A stretch of DNA of 64,000 bases. Origin: UBA967 sp044340205. Lineage in GTDB: Bacteria; Verrucomicrobiota; Verrucomicrobiia; Chthoniobacterales; Terrimicrobiaceae. Shown piece after piece: positions 44,787-54,339 of the stretch (the first letter of the stretch is position 1; every line of letters starts with the position of its first letter). The notes beneath the pieces are model-generated. The model was not told the DNA's origin. It saw only the letters and a program-made list of their open reading frames with translations, and made no database searches. A program made the translations under genes and the position numbers. The stretch is taken from NCBI GenBank assembly GCA_044340205.1, contig JBIIUB010000003.1, positions 1-64,000 on the forward strand, written 5' to 3'.

Positions 44787-46701
44787 TTCCACAGAGCCCG
44801 CTCCCGGTGTAGGTGTTTCTCTCCAAGATGTGACCGTCCGCGTCGCCACTCCCAAGGGATCGCTCACCCTGCTTGAAAACATTTCCCTGAGTGTCGCCCC
44901 CGGCGAGTTCGTCTGCATTCTCGGTTCGAGCGGAAGTGGCAAGAGCACGCTGGTGAAGTCGATGATCGGCCAGATTCCAGTCACCTCTGGTTCGATTCGC
45001 CTCGGTGCGAGTCTCGTTGCGGGGCATGCAGGCCGGATCGGGTATGTGCCCCAGCAGGATTTAGTGCACGAATCGCTCACGGTGGCCCGTGCGCTTCAAT
45101 ACGCCGCAAGGCTCCGCCTTCCCGAAAGCACCACAGAGGCTGAGATAGAAACCTCCATCCGCGAGATCGAGGAGGCCTTGGCCATTTCCCACCGGCACGA
45201 TACGGTTCTTTCCAAACTCTCGGGCGGCGAAATCAAACGCGTGAGCCTTGCCGCCGAACTCCTCGCCCGTCCGCGACTTCTTGTCGTCGACGAGGCTACG
45301 AGCAGCCTAGACCCCGCGACGGATGCCCGCATCATGCGCCTCTTGGTGGACTACGGTCGTCGCCACGGCACGACGATCCTTTGCGTAACTCACCACCTCG
45401 AAAACGCCGACTTGGCCGACCAACTCGTCATTCTCGCCAAAGGGCGGATCGTTTGGCAGGGAAAGAGAGATCACGCCCTCGCGCACTTCGCAGTAACCCG
45501 CCTCTCCGAGGTTTTTTTGTTGTTGGAGGATACTCCAGTGGAGGACTGGGTTCTCCGATTTAAAGGCCGTTCGACTTCTGTGGAACCTCCCCCGACTTAT
45601 CCCGCCTGCTCTCGCGCCAAGTCACAGGGGTTCTGGTTTCAGTTCCGTCTTCTTTTCACCCGGCATTGGGAGGTGCTTCTCGCCGACCGTCGCACCGTCG
45701 CCTTCCTGCTTGCAGTGCCGGTGATCATGATCCTGCTGACCTTCGCCAGTTTCGAGGGACAGGATTTTTCCAAACCCTACATCTCCACACGCGTCCTTAC
45801 CGGTGATGAAAAAGACCTCCTAGGCCAAGTCTGGGGGAATACGCAGCTCGCTCTTGGTCCCACGGACTTCAACTCCTCAGACGATGCCCTCAGTGACAAC
45901 ACCTCCATCGCCGCGCAATTGCGCGTCTTTTTGGATGCCTTCCCGCAAATCCGGGATTCCATTTCCCAGTCGGGATTCCAAAACATGATTCAACAGAGCC
46001 TGGCTCAAAAAATCCCCATTCTCCCGATACAAGTCATGGCTTTTCCCTATCCCACATTCCAACTCGTCTACACCACGCTTTTCGGCATTGTGCTTCTTGG
46101 GTTTTTAACCGGGATCACGGAAATCGCCAAAGAGCGGGCCATCATCGAGCGGGAAATCGCCGGCGGCATCCGACCCTCCGCCTATGTGGCCTCCAAATTC
46201 ACGGTGGTCGCCCTCATCCTCCTTATTCAAGTCGTCTGCGGATTCATCCCGTTGAAGGAATTTTTTTCCGCTGCCGCCATCTGGCACCTGAGCACGCCCG
46301 TGGCGGAATACCAGCAACCGCTGCTCATCCAAGCTCTGGTTTTCTGGCTGGCCAGTTGCGCCAGCGCCGGAGCGGCACTGGCCATTTCGGCAGTCGCCCG
46401 CCGGCGCGAACAGGCCCTCTTCGCGCTTCCCGTTCTGATCCTCCCCCAACTCTTGCTTGGTGGCATTGTCGTCAAACTCCAGGGTGGGCTCCTTACCATC
46501 CTCGCTCAAATTTTCGTGCCCGCATACTGGGCCTATCGCGGCGCAATCGTCGACAATCCCGCATGGCCGAAAGACCTCGTGCAGTTTGGTTCCATGAATT
46601 CCTCGCCATGGATTCCCATCCTAGCCCTGTCCGCACAGATTGTTGTAACTGGTTTCCTGACATGGATACTCTTGCGACGATCCCTCAACTTGCCTCGCTA
46701 A
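44779..46701 (+). CDS. ABC transporter with fused ATPase and membrane domains (ABCG-like)
   Basis: A 640-aa half transporter: N-terminal ATPase (~10-240) with Walker A GSSGSGKST (~50-58), signature LSGGEIKRVSLAAELLARPR (~149-168), Walker B LLVVDEATSSLD (~169-180), H loop VTHHLENA, then an ABC2-type membrane domain (~290-640) with about six helices, including AERAIIEREIAGGIRPSAYV-type coupling helix sequence (~453-471). This matches ABCG/White-type exporters. The gene overlaps the copper-enzyme-like gene by 8 bp. Confidence 0.88.
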   Translation: MTNSTEPAPGVGVSLQDVTVRVATPKGSLTLLENISLSVAPGEFVCILGSSGSGKSTLVKSMIGQIPVTSGSIRLGASLVAGHAGRIGYVPQQDLVHESLTVARALQYAARLRLPESTTEAEIETSIREIEEALAISHRHDTVLSKLSGGEIKRVSLAAELLARPRLLVVDEATSSLDPATDARIMRLLVDYGRRHGTTILCVTHHLENADLADQLVILAKGRIVWQGKRDHALAHFAVTRLSEVFLLLEDTPVEDWVLRFKGRSTSVEPPPTYPACSRAKSQGFWFQFRLLFTRHWEVLLADRRTVAFLLAVPVIMILLTFASFEGQDFSKPYISTRVLTGDEKDLLGQVWGNTQLALGPTDFNSSDDALSDNTSIAAQLRVFLDAFPQIRDSISQSGFQNMIQQSLAQKIPILPIQVMAFPYPTFQLVYTTLFGIVLLGFLTGITEIAKERAIIEREIAGGIRPSAYVASKFTVVALILLIQVVCGFIPLKEFFSAAAIWHLSTPVAEYQQPLLIQALVFWLASCASAGAALAISAVARRREQALFALPVLILPQLLLGGIVVKLQGGLLTILAQIFVPAYWAYRGAIVDNPAWPKDLVQFGSMNSSPWIPILALSAQIVVTGFLTWILLRRSLNLPR

Positions 46702-46733
46702 CGCCAAACAACCCGCAAACCTTGACCCATCCT

Positions 46734-47138
46734 ATGAAAACAGCACTTGCCCTCTTGCTCCTAACCGCCACTTTTCTTTTCGCTGATGACGACCAACCGA
46801 CTGTCGTGGCCGTTCAGATGAAGCAAATCGCTGAAAACTATAAATCGTTGAAATCCCAAGCCGATGATCCCGCTCAAAAGGATACGTCGCTCGCTTTGGT
46901 CGCCGGAATGAGGCAAGCCGTCGCCACCGCTCGCACCGGAACCCCGGAGCCCGCTGAAAAACTCACGGGCTCGTCCCTCGACAACTATATGAACGAATTT
47001 CGCAAGGGTCTGGATGAGCTCGATGCCGACCTCCAAAAGGTCGATACCGCCATTCGCGAGGGCCAAACCGCTTCGATCGCCTCCATCCTCGACGACATGA
47101 ATGCTCTAAAAAAAACCTACCACAGCGACCTACGGTAA
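46734..47138 (+). CDS. Cytochrome b562-family periplasmic protein
   Basis: A 134-aa protein with a signal peptide (MKTALALLLLTATFLFA) and a four-helix-bundle mature part. It aligns with E. coli cytochrome b562: QMKQIAENYKSLKSQADDPA (haem-ligand Met position), AGMRQAVATARTGTPEPAEK, EFRKGLDELDADLQKVDTAI, and the C-terminal KKTYHSDLR with the ligand His. Both haem ligands are therefore present. It follows the ABC gene by about 30 bp. It probably carries electrons in the periplasm. Confidence 0.82.
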   Translation: MKTALALLLLTATFLFADDDQPTVVAVQMKQIAENYKSLKSQADDPAQKDTSLALVAGMRQAVATARTGTPEPAEKLTGSSLDNYMNEFRKGLDELDADLQKVDTAIREGQTASIASILDDMNALKKTYHSDLR

Positions 47139-47143
47139 GAGCG

Positions 47144-48070
47144 ATGGCGACCACTCCCGACTCCGACGGTGTCCGCTGGATTCCCGTGGAAACGCCTAAG
47201 GGAACTTTTCAAGTCTGGACACGGAGGTCCGGCGAAAGCCCCAAGGCTAAGGTTCTCCTCCTGCATGGCGGTCCGGGGGGCTCTCCCGACTATCTAGAAA
47301 TTTGCGATGCCTTTCTCCCACGCGAAGGCATGGAGATTTACCACTACGCTCAACTCGGCTCCGTGCCGAGCGACCAACCCGACGAACCCTCGCTCTGGAA
47401 GCTCGAGCGTTTTGTCGATGAGGTCGAGCAAGTGCGTCAGGCGCTTGGTCTCGACGCCTCCAATTTCTTCCTCTTCGGCCAATCTTGGGGCGGATTGCTG
47501 GCGATCGAGTATGCGTTGAAATACCAGCACCATCTCAAGGGACTCATCATTTCCAATATGATGTCGAGTGTTCCTGCCTACAATGCCTATGCTCGTGGCA
47601 CGCTCCTTGCCGGAATGGATCCTGCCGTGCAGCAAGAGATCCTCGCCATCGAGGAAGCCGGGGATTTTGAAAACCCCCGCTACATGGAACTCCTTCTCGC
47701 CCATCACTACCCGCAACATATCCTGCGTCGACCGGTCGACCAATGGCCTGATGCCGTGAACCGGACCTTTTCCCGAGTCAACCCCGCCATTTATATTCCG
47801 ATGCAGGGTCCGAGCGAGTTTGGAGCTGCTGGCGACTGCGCCCTGAAAAACTGGAACCGCTCCAGCGATCTCCTGCACATCACCGTGCCCACGCTCGTCA
47901 TGGGTGCCCGCTACGACACCATGGCCCCTGAGCACCTGAGGTGGATGTCCACCCAGCTCCCTGCCGGACGGTTCCACTTTTGCGAACACGGCAGCCACTT
48001 ATCGATTTACGATGATCAGGAGTCCTGGTTCAGCGGATTGATCGATTTTCTGAAAGGCGCTTCCTGTTAG
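47144..48070 (+). CDS. Proline iminopeptidase-like alpha/beta hydrolase
   Basis: A 308-aa hydrolase with the oxyanion motif LLHGGPGGSPDYL (~41-53), nucleophile elbow FGQSWGG (~111-117, Ser), acid region around ARYDTMAPEHL (~252) and a C-terminal His in CEHGSHLSIYDD (~281). This is the S33 peptidase type (proline iminopeptidase, tricorn-interacting factor F1). It starts 5 bp after the cytochrome b562 gene. Real peptidase activity is inferred. Confidence 0.88.
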   Translation: MATTPDSDGVRWIPVETPKGTFQVWTRRSGESPKAKVLLLHGGPGGSPDYLEICDAFLPREGMEIYHYAQLGSVPSDQPDEPSLWKLERFVDEVEQVRQALGLDASNFFLFGQSWGGLLAIEYALKYQHHLKGLIISNMMSSVPAYNAYARGTLLAGMDPAVQQEILAIEEAGDFENPRYMELLLAHHYPQHILRRPVDQWPDAVNRTFSRVNPAIYIPMQGPSEFGAAGDCALKNWNRSSDLLHITVPTLVMGARYDTMAPEHLRWMSTQLPAGRFHFCEHGSHLSIYDDQESWFSGLIDFLKGASC

Positions 48071-48080
48071 GCAAACACAC

Positions 48081-49232
48081 TTGAAGCTTCTTGTGAACGC
48101 CACCGCTCCGGACACCGACCAGCGCCTCCACGGACTCGATGCCCTGCGTGCCTCGGCGATGCTCTTGGGACTTGTCTTGCACGCTGCGATCCCCTTCATG
48201 CAGGCCCCCTTTTTTTGGGTGGGCCGCGAAGCGGCGACCGGATGGTTCTTCGATTTTCTTTTCACAAGCGTTCACAGTTTCCGTATGCCTCTTTTCTTCC
48301 TGCTGGCGGGTTTTTTTTCCCATCTGGTCTGCGCTCGCAAAGGCTGGGCCGGGTTTCTCAAACAGCGTGCATTGCGCATCGGAGTGCCTTTCCTGCTCGG
48401 AATGGTGACCTTGGTTCCGTTCATGATTGGGATTTTCCTTCGGATGACTGGAGCAAGTCGGCAACAGGAAGGAGGCTTTTCCATCTGGGACTATCCAACC
48501 TTCCACCTCTGGTTTTTGGAGGTCTTGCTGATTTTTTATTTCTGTTCGGCACTACTGGGTCTCGCGGGCAAGATTTTGCCGCAAGCACGCAACACTCTTG
48601 ATACCGCAGTGAATTGGGGTCTCTCTCGTGGATGGCCTGTGGCGCTGCTGCTCCCGCCTGCGATGGCCTGTCTCTGGTCGGGATCACCGGGTGGCTGGTT
48701 GCCCGATGGAGAGCGGTTACTTCCATCACTTCGCGTGCTGGTTTTTTACTTTTTGTTCTTCGCCTCGGGGTGGCTGATCCACCGCGCGTCCGGCGCATTA
48801 GAAAGCCTGCGACGGAATACCCGCCCGTTTCTGGTAATCGGCCTTGCGGGTCTCGGGGTTGTGTTGGCCCTGCGGATCGGCCTCCTGAGCGGAAAAATTG
48901 ACGAGTCTCTTTCCGTCCGCCTTGCTGGCTTTGCCGCTGATACAGCGTGTGCGTGGTTTCTCTCCCTGGGTCTAATGGGAGCAGGCCTGAGCTTGGTGAA
49001 AAACCAGCATCTGACCATCCGCTATATTGCCGATGCATCATTTTGGATTTACCTCATTCACCTCCCCGTTATGTTGCTCATTCAGCAAGGAGTTCATGCC
49101 TGGCACATTCCGATTGCGATCAAGTTCCTCACAACGCTCGCCACAACAACCGCAATCGGCTTTGCGTCCTACGCGCTCTTCGTGCGCCACACCCCGATCG
49201 GAACCCTGCTCAATGGGCCCCGGAAAAGATAG
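48081..49232 (+). CDS. Acyltransferase-3 family membrane protein (OpgC-like)
   Basis: A 383-aa integral membrane protein with a TTG start and about ten helices. The N-terminal RLHGLDALRASAMLLGLVLH (~13-32) has the conserved Arg-x10-His of Acyl_transf_3, and SFWIYLIHLPVMLLIQQGVH (~321-340) matches the C-terminal helix. Relatives O-acylate or O-succinylate glucans and other cell-envelope glycans. The substrate is unknown. It is ten bases after the hydrolase. Confidence 0.85.
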   Translation: MKLLVNATAPDTDQRLHGLDALRASAMLLGLVLHAAIPFMQAPFFWVGREAATGWFFDFLFTSVHSFRMPLFFLLAGFFSHLVCARKGWAGFLKQRALRIGVPFLLGMVTLVPFMIGIFLRMTGASRQQEGGFSIWDYPTFHLWFLEVLLIFYFCSALLGLAGKILPQARNTLDTAVNWGLSRGWPVALLLPPAMACLWSGSPGGWLPDGERLLPSLRVLVFYFLFFASGWLIHRASGALESLRRNTRPFLVIGLAGLGVVLALRIGLLSGKIDESLSVRLAGFAADTACAWFLSLGLMGAGLSLVKNQHLTIRYIADASFWIYLIHLPVMLLIQQGVHAWHIPIAIKFLTTLATTTAIGFASYALFVRHTPIGTLLNGPRKR

Positions 49233-49418
49233 TCCGGTGTGAGAAAAACTGGCCGATGTTAATGGATTGTTCTCCACACAAAACTTGCGTGTGTGGTCAA
49301 CCAACCCTTAGGTTTTTTGAAAGCTATCATCCCGTGCGCGGGGGAGCTCCTTGTGTTTAGCATCGTTAGTCATAGACGGCTAAAGAACAAAAATCGGACA
49401 AATCCTGTTATCAATCGC

Positions 49419-50312
49419 TTGAAAAAACTCCCGACTCTCAAAGTTGCCATTGTGGGCACCGGAAATATCGGCACCGATTTGCTGCTCAAAATCGAAAGAT
49501 CGGAGCGGCTCGAGTGCACACTGTTTTCCGGACGCTCAAGCGATTCGCCTGGCATCCAGCGGGCCAAGAACCGAGGTGTCCATGTTTCAGCCGTCGGCAT
49601 TGATGCCGTGGCCGAAAATCCCGACATCTGTGATGTCGTCATCGACTGCACATCGGCGCACGACCATGCACGCCATTGGGAAATCTGCCAAGCGCTGGGC
49701 AAGCCCGTGGTTGATATGACTCCCTCTAAGCAGGGGTTATGCTGCGTGCCAGCTATTGCCACATACCACGATGTCGGTGACGAACTACAAAACATCAATA
49801 TGATCACCTGCGGCGGTCAGGCGACCATTCCCATCGCCTATGCTTTGAGCCGCGTGCACAAAAACATCGAATACATCGAAGTCGCCTCGAGCGTCGCTTC
49901 GTTGAGTGCTGGCCCCGCCACGCGGCGCAATCTGGATGAATATCTCGACACCACACGAGTCAATCTGCAGGCCTTCAGCGGAGCCGCTGCCGCCAAGGTG
50001 GTCTTGGTCTTGAATCCGGCCGAGCCACCCATCTACATGCAATCGACCATTTACGCACAGATTTCATCGCCAGACGCGGATGCCATCCGCGAGTCGGTGA
50101 ACCGCATGGTGGCTCGAGTCCAAGAATATTGCCCCGGATACGAATTAGTCATCCCGCCGGTTATCGAGGGAAACTTGGTTACGACTACAGTGAAAGTGAC
50201 GGGGGCAGGCGACTACCTGCCTCCCTATGCCGGAAACATCGACATCATCAACTGCGCCGCGCTGGAGGTCTTGAACCTTCTCGCCGAAGCCAAGCACTCG
50301 CTTCGAGAATGA
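49419..50312 (+). CDS. Acetaldehyde dehydrogenase (acylating), DmpF/BphJ-type
   Basis: A 297-aa enzyme converting acetaldehyde, NAD and CoA to acetyl-CoA. LKVAIVGTGNIGTDLLLKI (~7-25) is the nucleotide-binding motif, NMITCGGQATIPIAYA (~127-142) holds the catalytic Cys, and ATRRNLDEYLDTT (~168) is conserved. The TTG at 49419 gives a family-like N-terminus (KKLPTLKVAIVG); a GTG at 49293 adds 42 residues that look non-homologous. Coupled by ATGA to the aldolase gene, its normal physical partner. Confidence 0.92.
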   Translation: MKKLPTLKVAIVGTGNIGTDLLLKIERSERLECTLFSGRSSDSPGIQRAKNRGVHVSAVGIDAVAENPDICDVVIDCTSAHDHARHWEICQALGKPVVDMTPSKQGLCCVPAIATYHDVGDELQNINMITCGGQATIPIAYALSRVHKNIEYIEVASSVASLSAGPATRRNLDEYLDTTRVNLQAFSGAAAAKVVLVLNPAEPPIYMQSTIYAQISSPDADAIRESVNRMVARVQEYCPGYELVIPPVIEGNLVTTTVKVTGAGDYLPPYAGNIDIINCAALEVLNLLAEAKHSLRE

Positions 50313-51352
50313 AAAAAGTCCTCATCAGCGATCCCACCTTGCGCGATGGCAACCACGCAGTCGCCCATCAACTCACGGGCGAAAACATTGCCGCCTACTG
50401 CAAAGCTGCCGACGCGGCTGGCATCCCAGTTGTTGAAGTAGGCCATGGCAATGGGCTGGGGGCCTCGTCCATTTTGATCGGCAAGGCCAAAGTTACCGAT
50501 GAGAGGATGCTCTCGACAGCCCGAGAGAATCTCAAAACTTCGCGATTGGGCGTTCTTGCTGTTCCAGGCTTCTGCACGATCAAGGCGGATTTGGCCCGTG
50601 CTGTTGATCTGGGTGTCGATGTCTTCCGTATCGCCAGCCACTGCACGGAAGCGGACATCACACAACGCCACATCGAATTCGTGCGCAACGCCGGGAGGTC
50701 CGCTTACGGCGTGCTCCTCATGAGCCACATGGCTGATACAGCCAAGTTGGTCGAGGAGGCGAAAAAAATGGCCTCCTACGGCGCGGAGGCGATCATCATC
50801 TTTGATTCATCGGGTCACTACCTTCCTGAAAATGTGACAGAACGCATCGCTGGACTTGCCGACCAGCTGAATATCCCCGTGGGCTTTCATGGTCACAACA
50901 ATCTGGGAATGGGAATTATGAATTCCGTAGCGGCAGTGCGGGCTGGCGCGGGCATCATCGAAGGAACGATTCGCGGTTTTGGAGCCGGTGCGGGTAACGC
51001 CCAACTCGAAGTGCTGGTGGCCGTTTTTCAAAGACTTGGTTGGGAAACCGGTATCGACCTCTACAAGGTGCTTGATCTGGCGCAATTGGCGGAAAAGGAA
51101 TTCAATCCCATCGCCGTGACCATTAATCAGCTGGCCATCGTCAGCGGCTTGGCAGGTGTGTTCTCCGGTTTTGCCAGACCAGTCGCCAAGGCCGCAAGCG
51201 ACTACGGGGTCGATTCCCGCGATATTTTCTTTGAGTTGGGCAGACGCAACGCGATTGCGGGGCAGGAGGCGATGATTCTGGAGGTCGCACAGGCCTTGGC
51301 CAAACGCACTTCCGGGGGGATATCCCGAGATCCGGCAGCAGGAGCACCCTGA
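50309..51352 (+). CDS. 4-hydroxy-2-oxovalerate aldolase, DmpG/BphI-type
   Basis: A 347-aa Mn-dependent aldolase splitting 4-hydroxy-2-oxoacids to pyruvate and an aldehyde. Motifs are ISDPTLRDGNHAVAHQLTGE (~5-24, catalytic Arg and metal Asp), VGHGNGLGASS (~48-58) and GFHGHNNLGMGI (metal His pair, ~193-204). With the dehydrogenase it forms the channelling complex known from meta-cleavage pathways, but no ring-cleavage or hydratase gene is in the window. Confidence 0.93.
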   Translation: MKKVLISDPTLRDGNHAVAHQLTGENIAAYCKAADAAGIPVVEVGHGNGLGASSILIGKAKVTDERMLSTARENLKTSRLGVLAVPGFCTIKADLARAVDLGVDVFRIASHCTEADITQRHIEFVRNAGRSAYGVLLMSHMADTAKLVEEAKKMASYGAEAIIIFDSSGHYLPENVTERIAGLADQLNIPVGFHGHNNLGMGIMNSVAAVRAGAGIIEGTIRGFGAGAGNAQLEVLVAVFQRLGWETGIDLYKVLDLAQLAEKEFNPIAVTINQLAIVSGLAGVFSGFARPVAKAASDYGVDSRDIFFELGRRNAIAGQEAMILEVAQALAKRTSGGISRDPAAGAP

Positions 51353-51359
51353 ACCACAA

Positions 51360-52178
51360 ATGGGATCACTCTTCGAGATCGCGATAATCATCTTGGCAGG
51401 TTTTCTCGGCGGTTTTTTTACTACTGTTGCCTCGAGTGGTTCGGCCGTAACTTTACCGCTACTGCTGTTCTTGGGACTTTCGCCAGCCGTGGCCACGGGC
51501 ACCAATCGGTTGCCCATAGCAATTTCGGGAGCAATGGCTTGCATTACCTTCATCAGGGCAGGCAAGGTCAACCCCATCATGGCTGCGAAGGTCGTCGTGC
51601 CCACCTTGATCGGCGGCGTGATAGGCTCGCTTTTCATCAATCCGATACCTCCGGTTTATCTGGAGGGGATCATCGTGGGATCGGTTGTCATTGCTTTGAT
51701 TCTGCTCCTGACGAGCATCAAACAAACGCTACTAAAGACACACGAAGAACCTCCGCGATTTCGCCACCGGGATTATTTATACCTCTTTTTGATCGGCCTC
51801 TGGGTCGGTTTGATTTTCCTCGATGGCGCCACTTACCTCTTGATGGTGCTGATCCTCTCGATGCGTTTTCACCTCGCGGAAGCAAATGCCTACAAAAACA
51901 TAGTCGTCTTCACGGTCACGACAGCCACCCTCGTTGTCTTGGCGGCCAATAACGACATCGATTGGGGTGTCGGCTTGACCCTATCGGTGGGCGGTATTGC
52001 AGGTGGATACATCGGAGCCAAATTCTCCATGCATCAACTGGCCAAGAAGTGGACCTATCGTATGCTTTTAGCCATCATGATTTTCGAGTTGGCTCACATC
52101 ATTTTCCTCTACTCCACGGGCACTTTGATCTCGGGCAGCAACATGATGAAGTTGATGCACGCCGCCCCTACGAGATAG
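51360..52178 (+). CDS. TauE/SafE-family permease
   Basis: A 272-aa membrane protein with eight hydrophobic helices. GFFTTVASSGSAVTLPLLLF (~20-39) and ATGTNRLPIAISGAMACITF (~46-65) are the repeated TSUP motifs. The family exports sulfite/sulfoacetate or similar organic anions. It begins seven bases after the aldolase, suggesting a common transcript; it could move a substrate or product of that pathway. Confidence 0.85.
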   Translation: MGSLFEIAIIILAGFLGGFFTTVASSGSAVTLPLLLFLGLSPAVATGTNRLPIAISGAMACITFIRAGKVNPIMAAKVVVPTLIGGVIGSLFINPIPPVYLEGIIVGSVVIALILLLTSIKQTLLKTHEEPPRFRHRDYLYLFLIGLWVGLIFLDGATYLLMVLILSMRFHLAEANAYKNIVVFTVTTATLVVLAANNDIDWGVGLTLSVGGIAGGYIGAKFSMHQLAKKWTYRMLLAIMIFELAHIIFLYSTGTLISGSNMMKLMHAAPTR

Positions 52179-52264
52179 GCGAACTTAAATCCGCCGCCGA
52201 CCTGGTTGAATCGCCACTCTCCGCCAGCAAACTTCCCATGGGATTTCTTGTTGAGGTCGCGAGT

Positions 52265-53986
52265 TTATGAAAGCACCTCGTTACGATTTTCGAGAAGGGC
52301 ATCGAGTTCTGCGCGCTTTTCCTCCAGGAGTCCCGATTCGGCTGCCTCCAGGACCTGACACAGGGCATTCGCCTCCGCAAGGCGGCCGATGCTGACAAAA
52401 TTGGCTCCGGCGGCGTAAAGCTCCGAAACTTGCGGGAAGTTCTCCGCCGTCGCGACAATCAGGGCGCTGGGATTGAGTTCGCGGGCCTCCCGAACAAGGC
52501 GAGCATTGCTGGTCCCTTTCAAAATTGCGTCGGGAAGTGTAGAAAGAATGACCTGAGCATGGCCGATCCCCGCGTGGTGGAGTGTATCCCTCTGGCTCAT
52601 GTCGCCGTAGATCGCCTGAATGCCGCGTGATTTCAGTGTGCGGTGCACCACCGGATTGAAATCCAGAACGGCGATATCTTCCAACAGTGGGGAATTTTTT
52701 CGTGTTAGCTCTTCGAGCAGCGAACTCGCTGTGCGGAAAAATCCCAGAAAAACAATGCGGGCCGATCCGTGTCCCAGGGAATCACTGGAGGACATTCCCG
52801 GTCGATCGAGGTCGTGGATGCCGCACCTCTTGGCAAAAGGAATGATAGCGCGCACGAGTGAGCCGGATTTGGTCATGGCAAAGGTGCTCAAAGTCGCCAG
52901 AAGAACGAAGGCGAATGTTACCATGCTGCTTGATTCGGCGCTGATTTGATTGCTGCCCAAGCCGAGCGCGAGAAGAACCAGCGAAAATTCGCTGATTTGG
53001 CAAAGATTGATCGAAGGCAGAAGGCTAGTGCGAAGGCCTTGCCGCAAAAAATACAGCGGAAAAAATGTCGTCACCCAGCGACTGGCGATCACAAACGCAG
53101 CGAAGACGACAGCCCACAAGGCCAGGGAAAAGGTCGGCAACGGAATGATCATGCCAAGGCCTACGAAAAACAAAATAACGAAGAAATCCCGAAGGCTGGT
53201 GACCTTGGCGGTGACATCCAGCGCGTAGGGGAATGTCGATAGCGAAACTCCAGCTACGAGCGCTCCCATCTCCACCGAAAGCCCCAGCCCTTCCGCAAAG
53301 CCGCCCACCAGAAAGCACCAAGCGATGGCTCCCACAAGAACCAGTTCTGGAACACGAGCCACCAGATGAAAAATCGGCGGTAGAAGAAAGCGGCTTGCCG
53401 TGAATGTCCCTGCAACAAGCACAGCCACTTTGATAAAGGACAGCCCAATCGCGCTGAATTGCAGGTTGTCGAGTGTGGGCTGAATCGCGAGAAACAGGAT
53501 GACGAACAAATCTTGGAGAACGAGTAGCCCCAGCGTGATGCGCCCCGGCAGGGTATCGAGTTCATGTTTGTCATAGAGAATTTTGACAATGATCACGGTG
53601 CTGCTCAGCGCTGCTGCAATGCCCAGATACAGGGCGTCGAAACGACCATTCGATAGTGGGAATCCGATGAGCCAAAAGAAGAGAACACCAAGGACGCATC
53701 CTCCAAGAATCTGGGAGATTCCTGTGATCAGAATCGGGCGACCTGAACCCATGATTTTCTTCAAATCGATCTCAAGTCCGATCATGAAGAGAAGAAAAAT
53801 CAGCCCCAATTCGGCTATGGTGGAAATGGATTCCTGCTCGTGCACAAGACCGAATCCCGAGGGGCCAAGCGCAAATCCCGCCAGGAGATAGGCCAAAATC
53901 ACCGGTTGGTGCAGCGCCTTGGCGATAAACCCGAAAACCCACGCTGCAATGATACAGAGAGCTATGTTGTGAACCAATTCATCCAT
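52265..53986 (-). CDS. CPA2 cation:proton antiporter (KefB/KefC-like)
   Basis: A 573-aa protein with about 12-13 membrane helices (~1-375; AYLLAGFALGPSGFGLVHEQ, LFLLFMIGLEIDLKKI) and a cytoplasmic region (~395-520) with a TrkA-N/RCK-like fold containing GHGSARIVFLGFFRTASSLL and AIYGDMSQRDTL. The glycine-rich nucleotide site is altered (VFLGFFRTA instead of GxGxxG), so NAD(H) control may be lost. The role is potassium or sodium export coupled to protons. Confidence 0.9.
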   Translation of the reverse strand: MDELVHNIALCIIAAWVFGFIAKALHQPVILAYLLAGFALGPSGFGLVHEQESISTIAELGLIFLLFMIGLEIDLKKIMGSGRPILITGISQILGGCVLGVLFFWLIGFPLSNGRFDALYLGIAAALSSTVIIVKILYDKHELDTLPGRITLGLLVLQDLFVILFLAIQPTLDNLQFSAIGLSFIKVAVLVAGTFTASRFLLPPIFHLVARVPELVLVGAIAWCFLVGGFAEGLGLSVEMGALVAGVSLSTFPYALDVTAKVTSLRDFFVILFFVGLGMIIPLPTFSLALWAVVFAAFVIASRWVTTFFPLYFLRQGLRTSLLPSINLCQISEFSLVLLALGLGSNQISAESSSMVTFAFVLLATLSTFAMTKSGSLVRAIIPFAKRCGIHDLDRPGMSSSDSLGHGSARIVFLGFFRTASSLLEELTRKNSPLLEDIAVLDFNPVVHRTLKSRGIQAIYGDMSQRDTLHHAGIGHAQVILSTLPDAILKGTSNARLVREARELNPSALIVATAENFPQVSELYAAGANFVSIGRLAEANALCQVLEAAESGLLEEKRAELDALLENRNEVLS

Positions 53987-54339
53987 CTCACGCCGGTTTT
54001 TAAATGCTGAATTTGCCAGACGAAAGCCGAATCATTTGTGCAATCCAAGAACCTGCGCACCTCATTCAACGAGAGCAAACGCTTCCAGCATGCTGAGAGG
54101 ACTTGCCGTGGTCTTGATGGAGGGTGATTGGAATACCGATTCGCCCTCAATAACGGCCTTTTCGGTGAAGCCTGCTATTTCTCCTCCAGCGAACTCCCCT
54201 GCAATTAGGTCATTTACCGCAGTGGCTTCCGCTTCGTTTTTTGATCGCTACCCGTGCTTGCGCTTGGCGAAGCTTCTCGCGGAAAAATGCTGGAGGTAAA
54301 ATCATTCAGCACTTACACAGTTCACTTCAGACCTGTCGT
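53987..54339. other. 353-bp intergenic region with a startless reverse-strand frame
   Basis: No complete gene is supported. The reverse strand holds an open frame at 54062-54247 (61 codons) that reads like protein (NDLIAGEFAGGEIAGFTEKA, VIEGESVFQSPSI) but has no start codon after its upstream stop, so it may be a gene remnant. Promoters of the flanking divergent genes must lie here. Confidence 0.4.
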
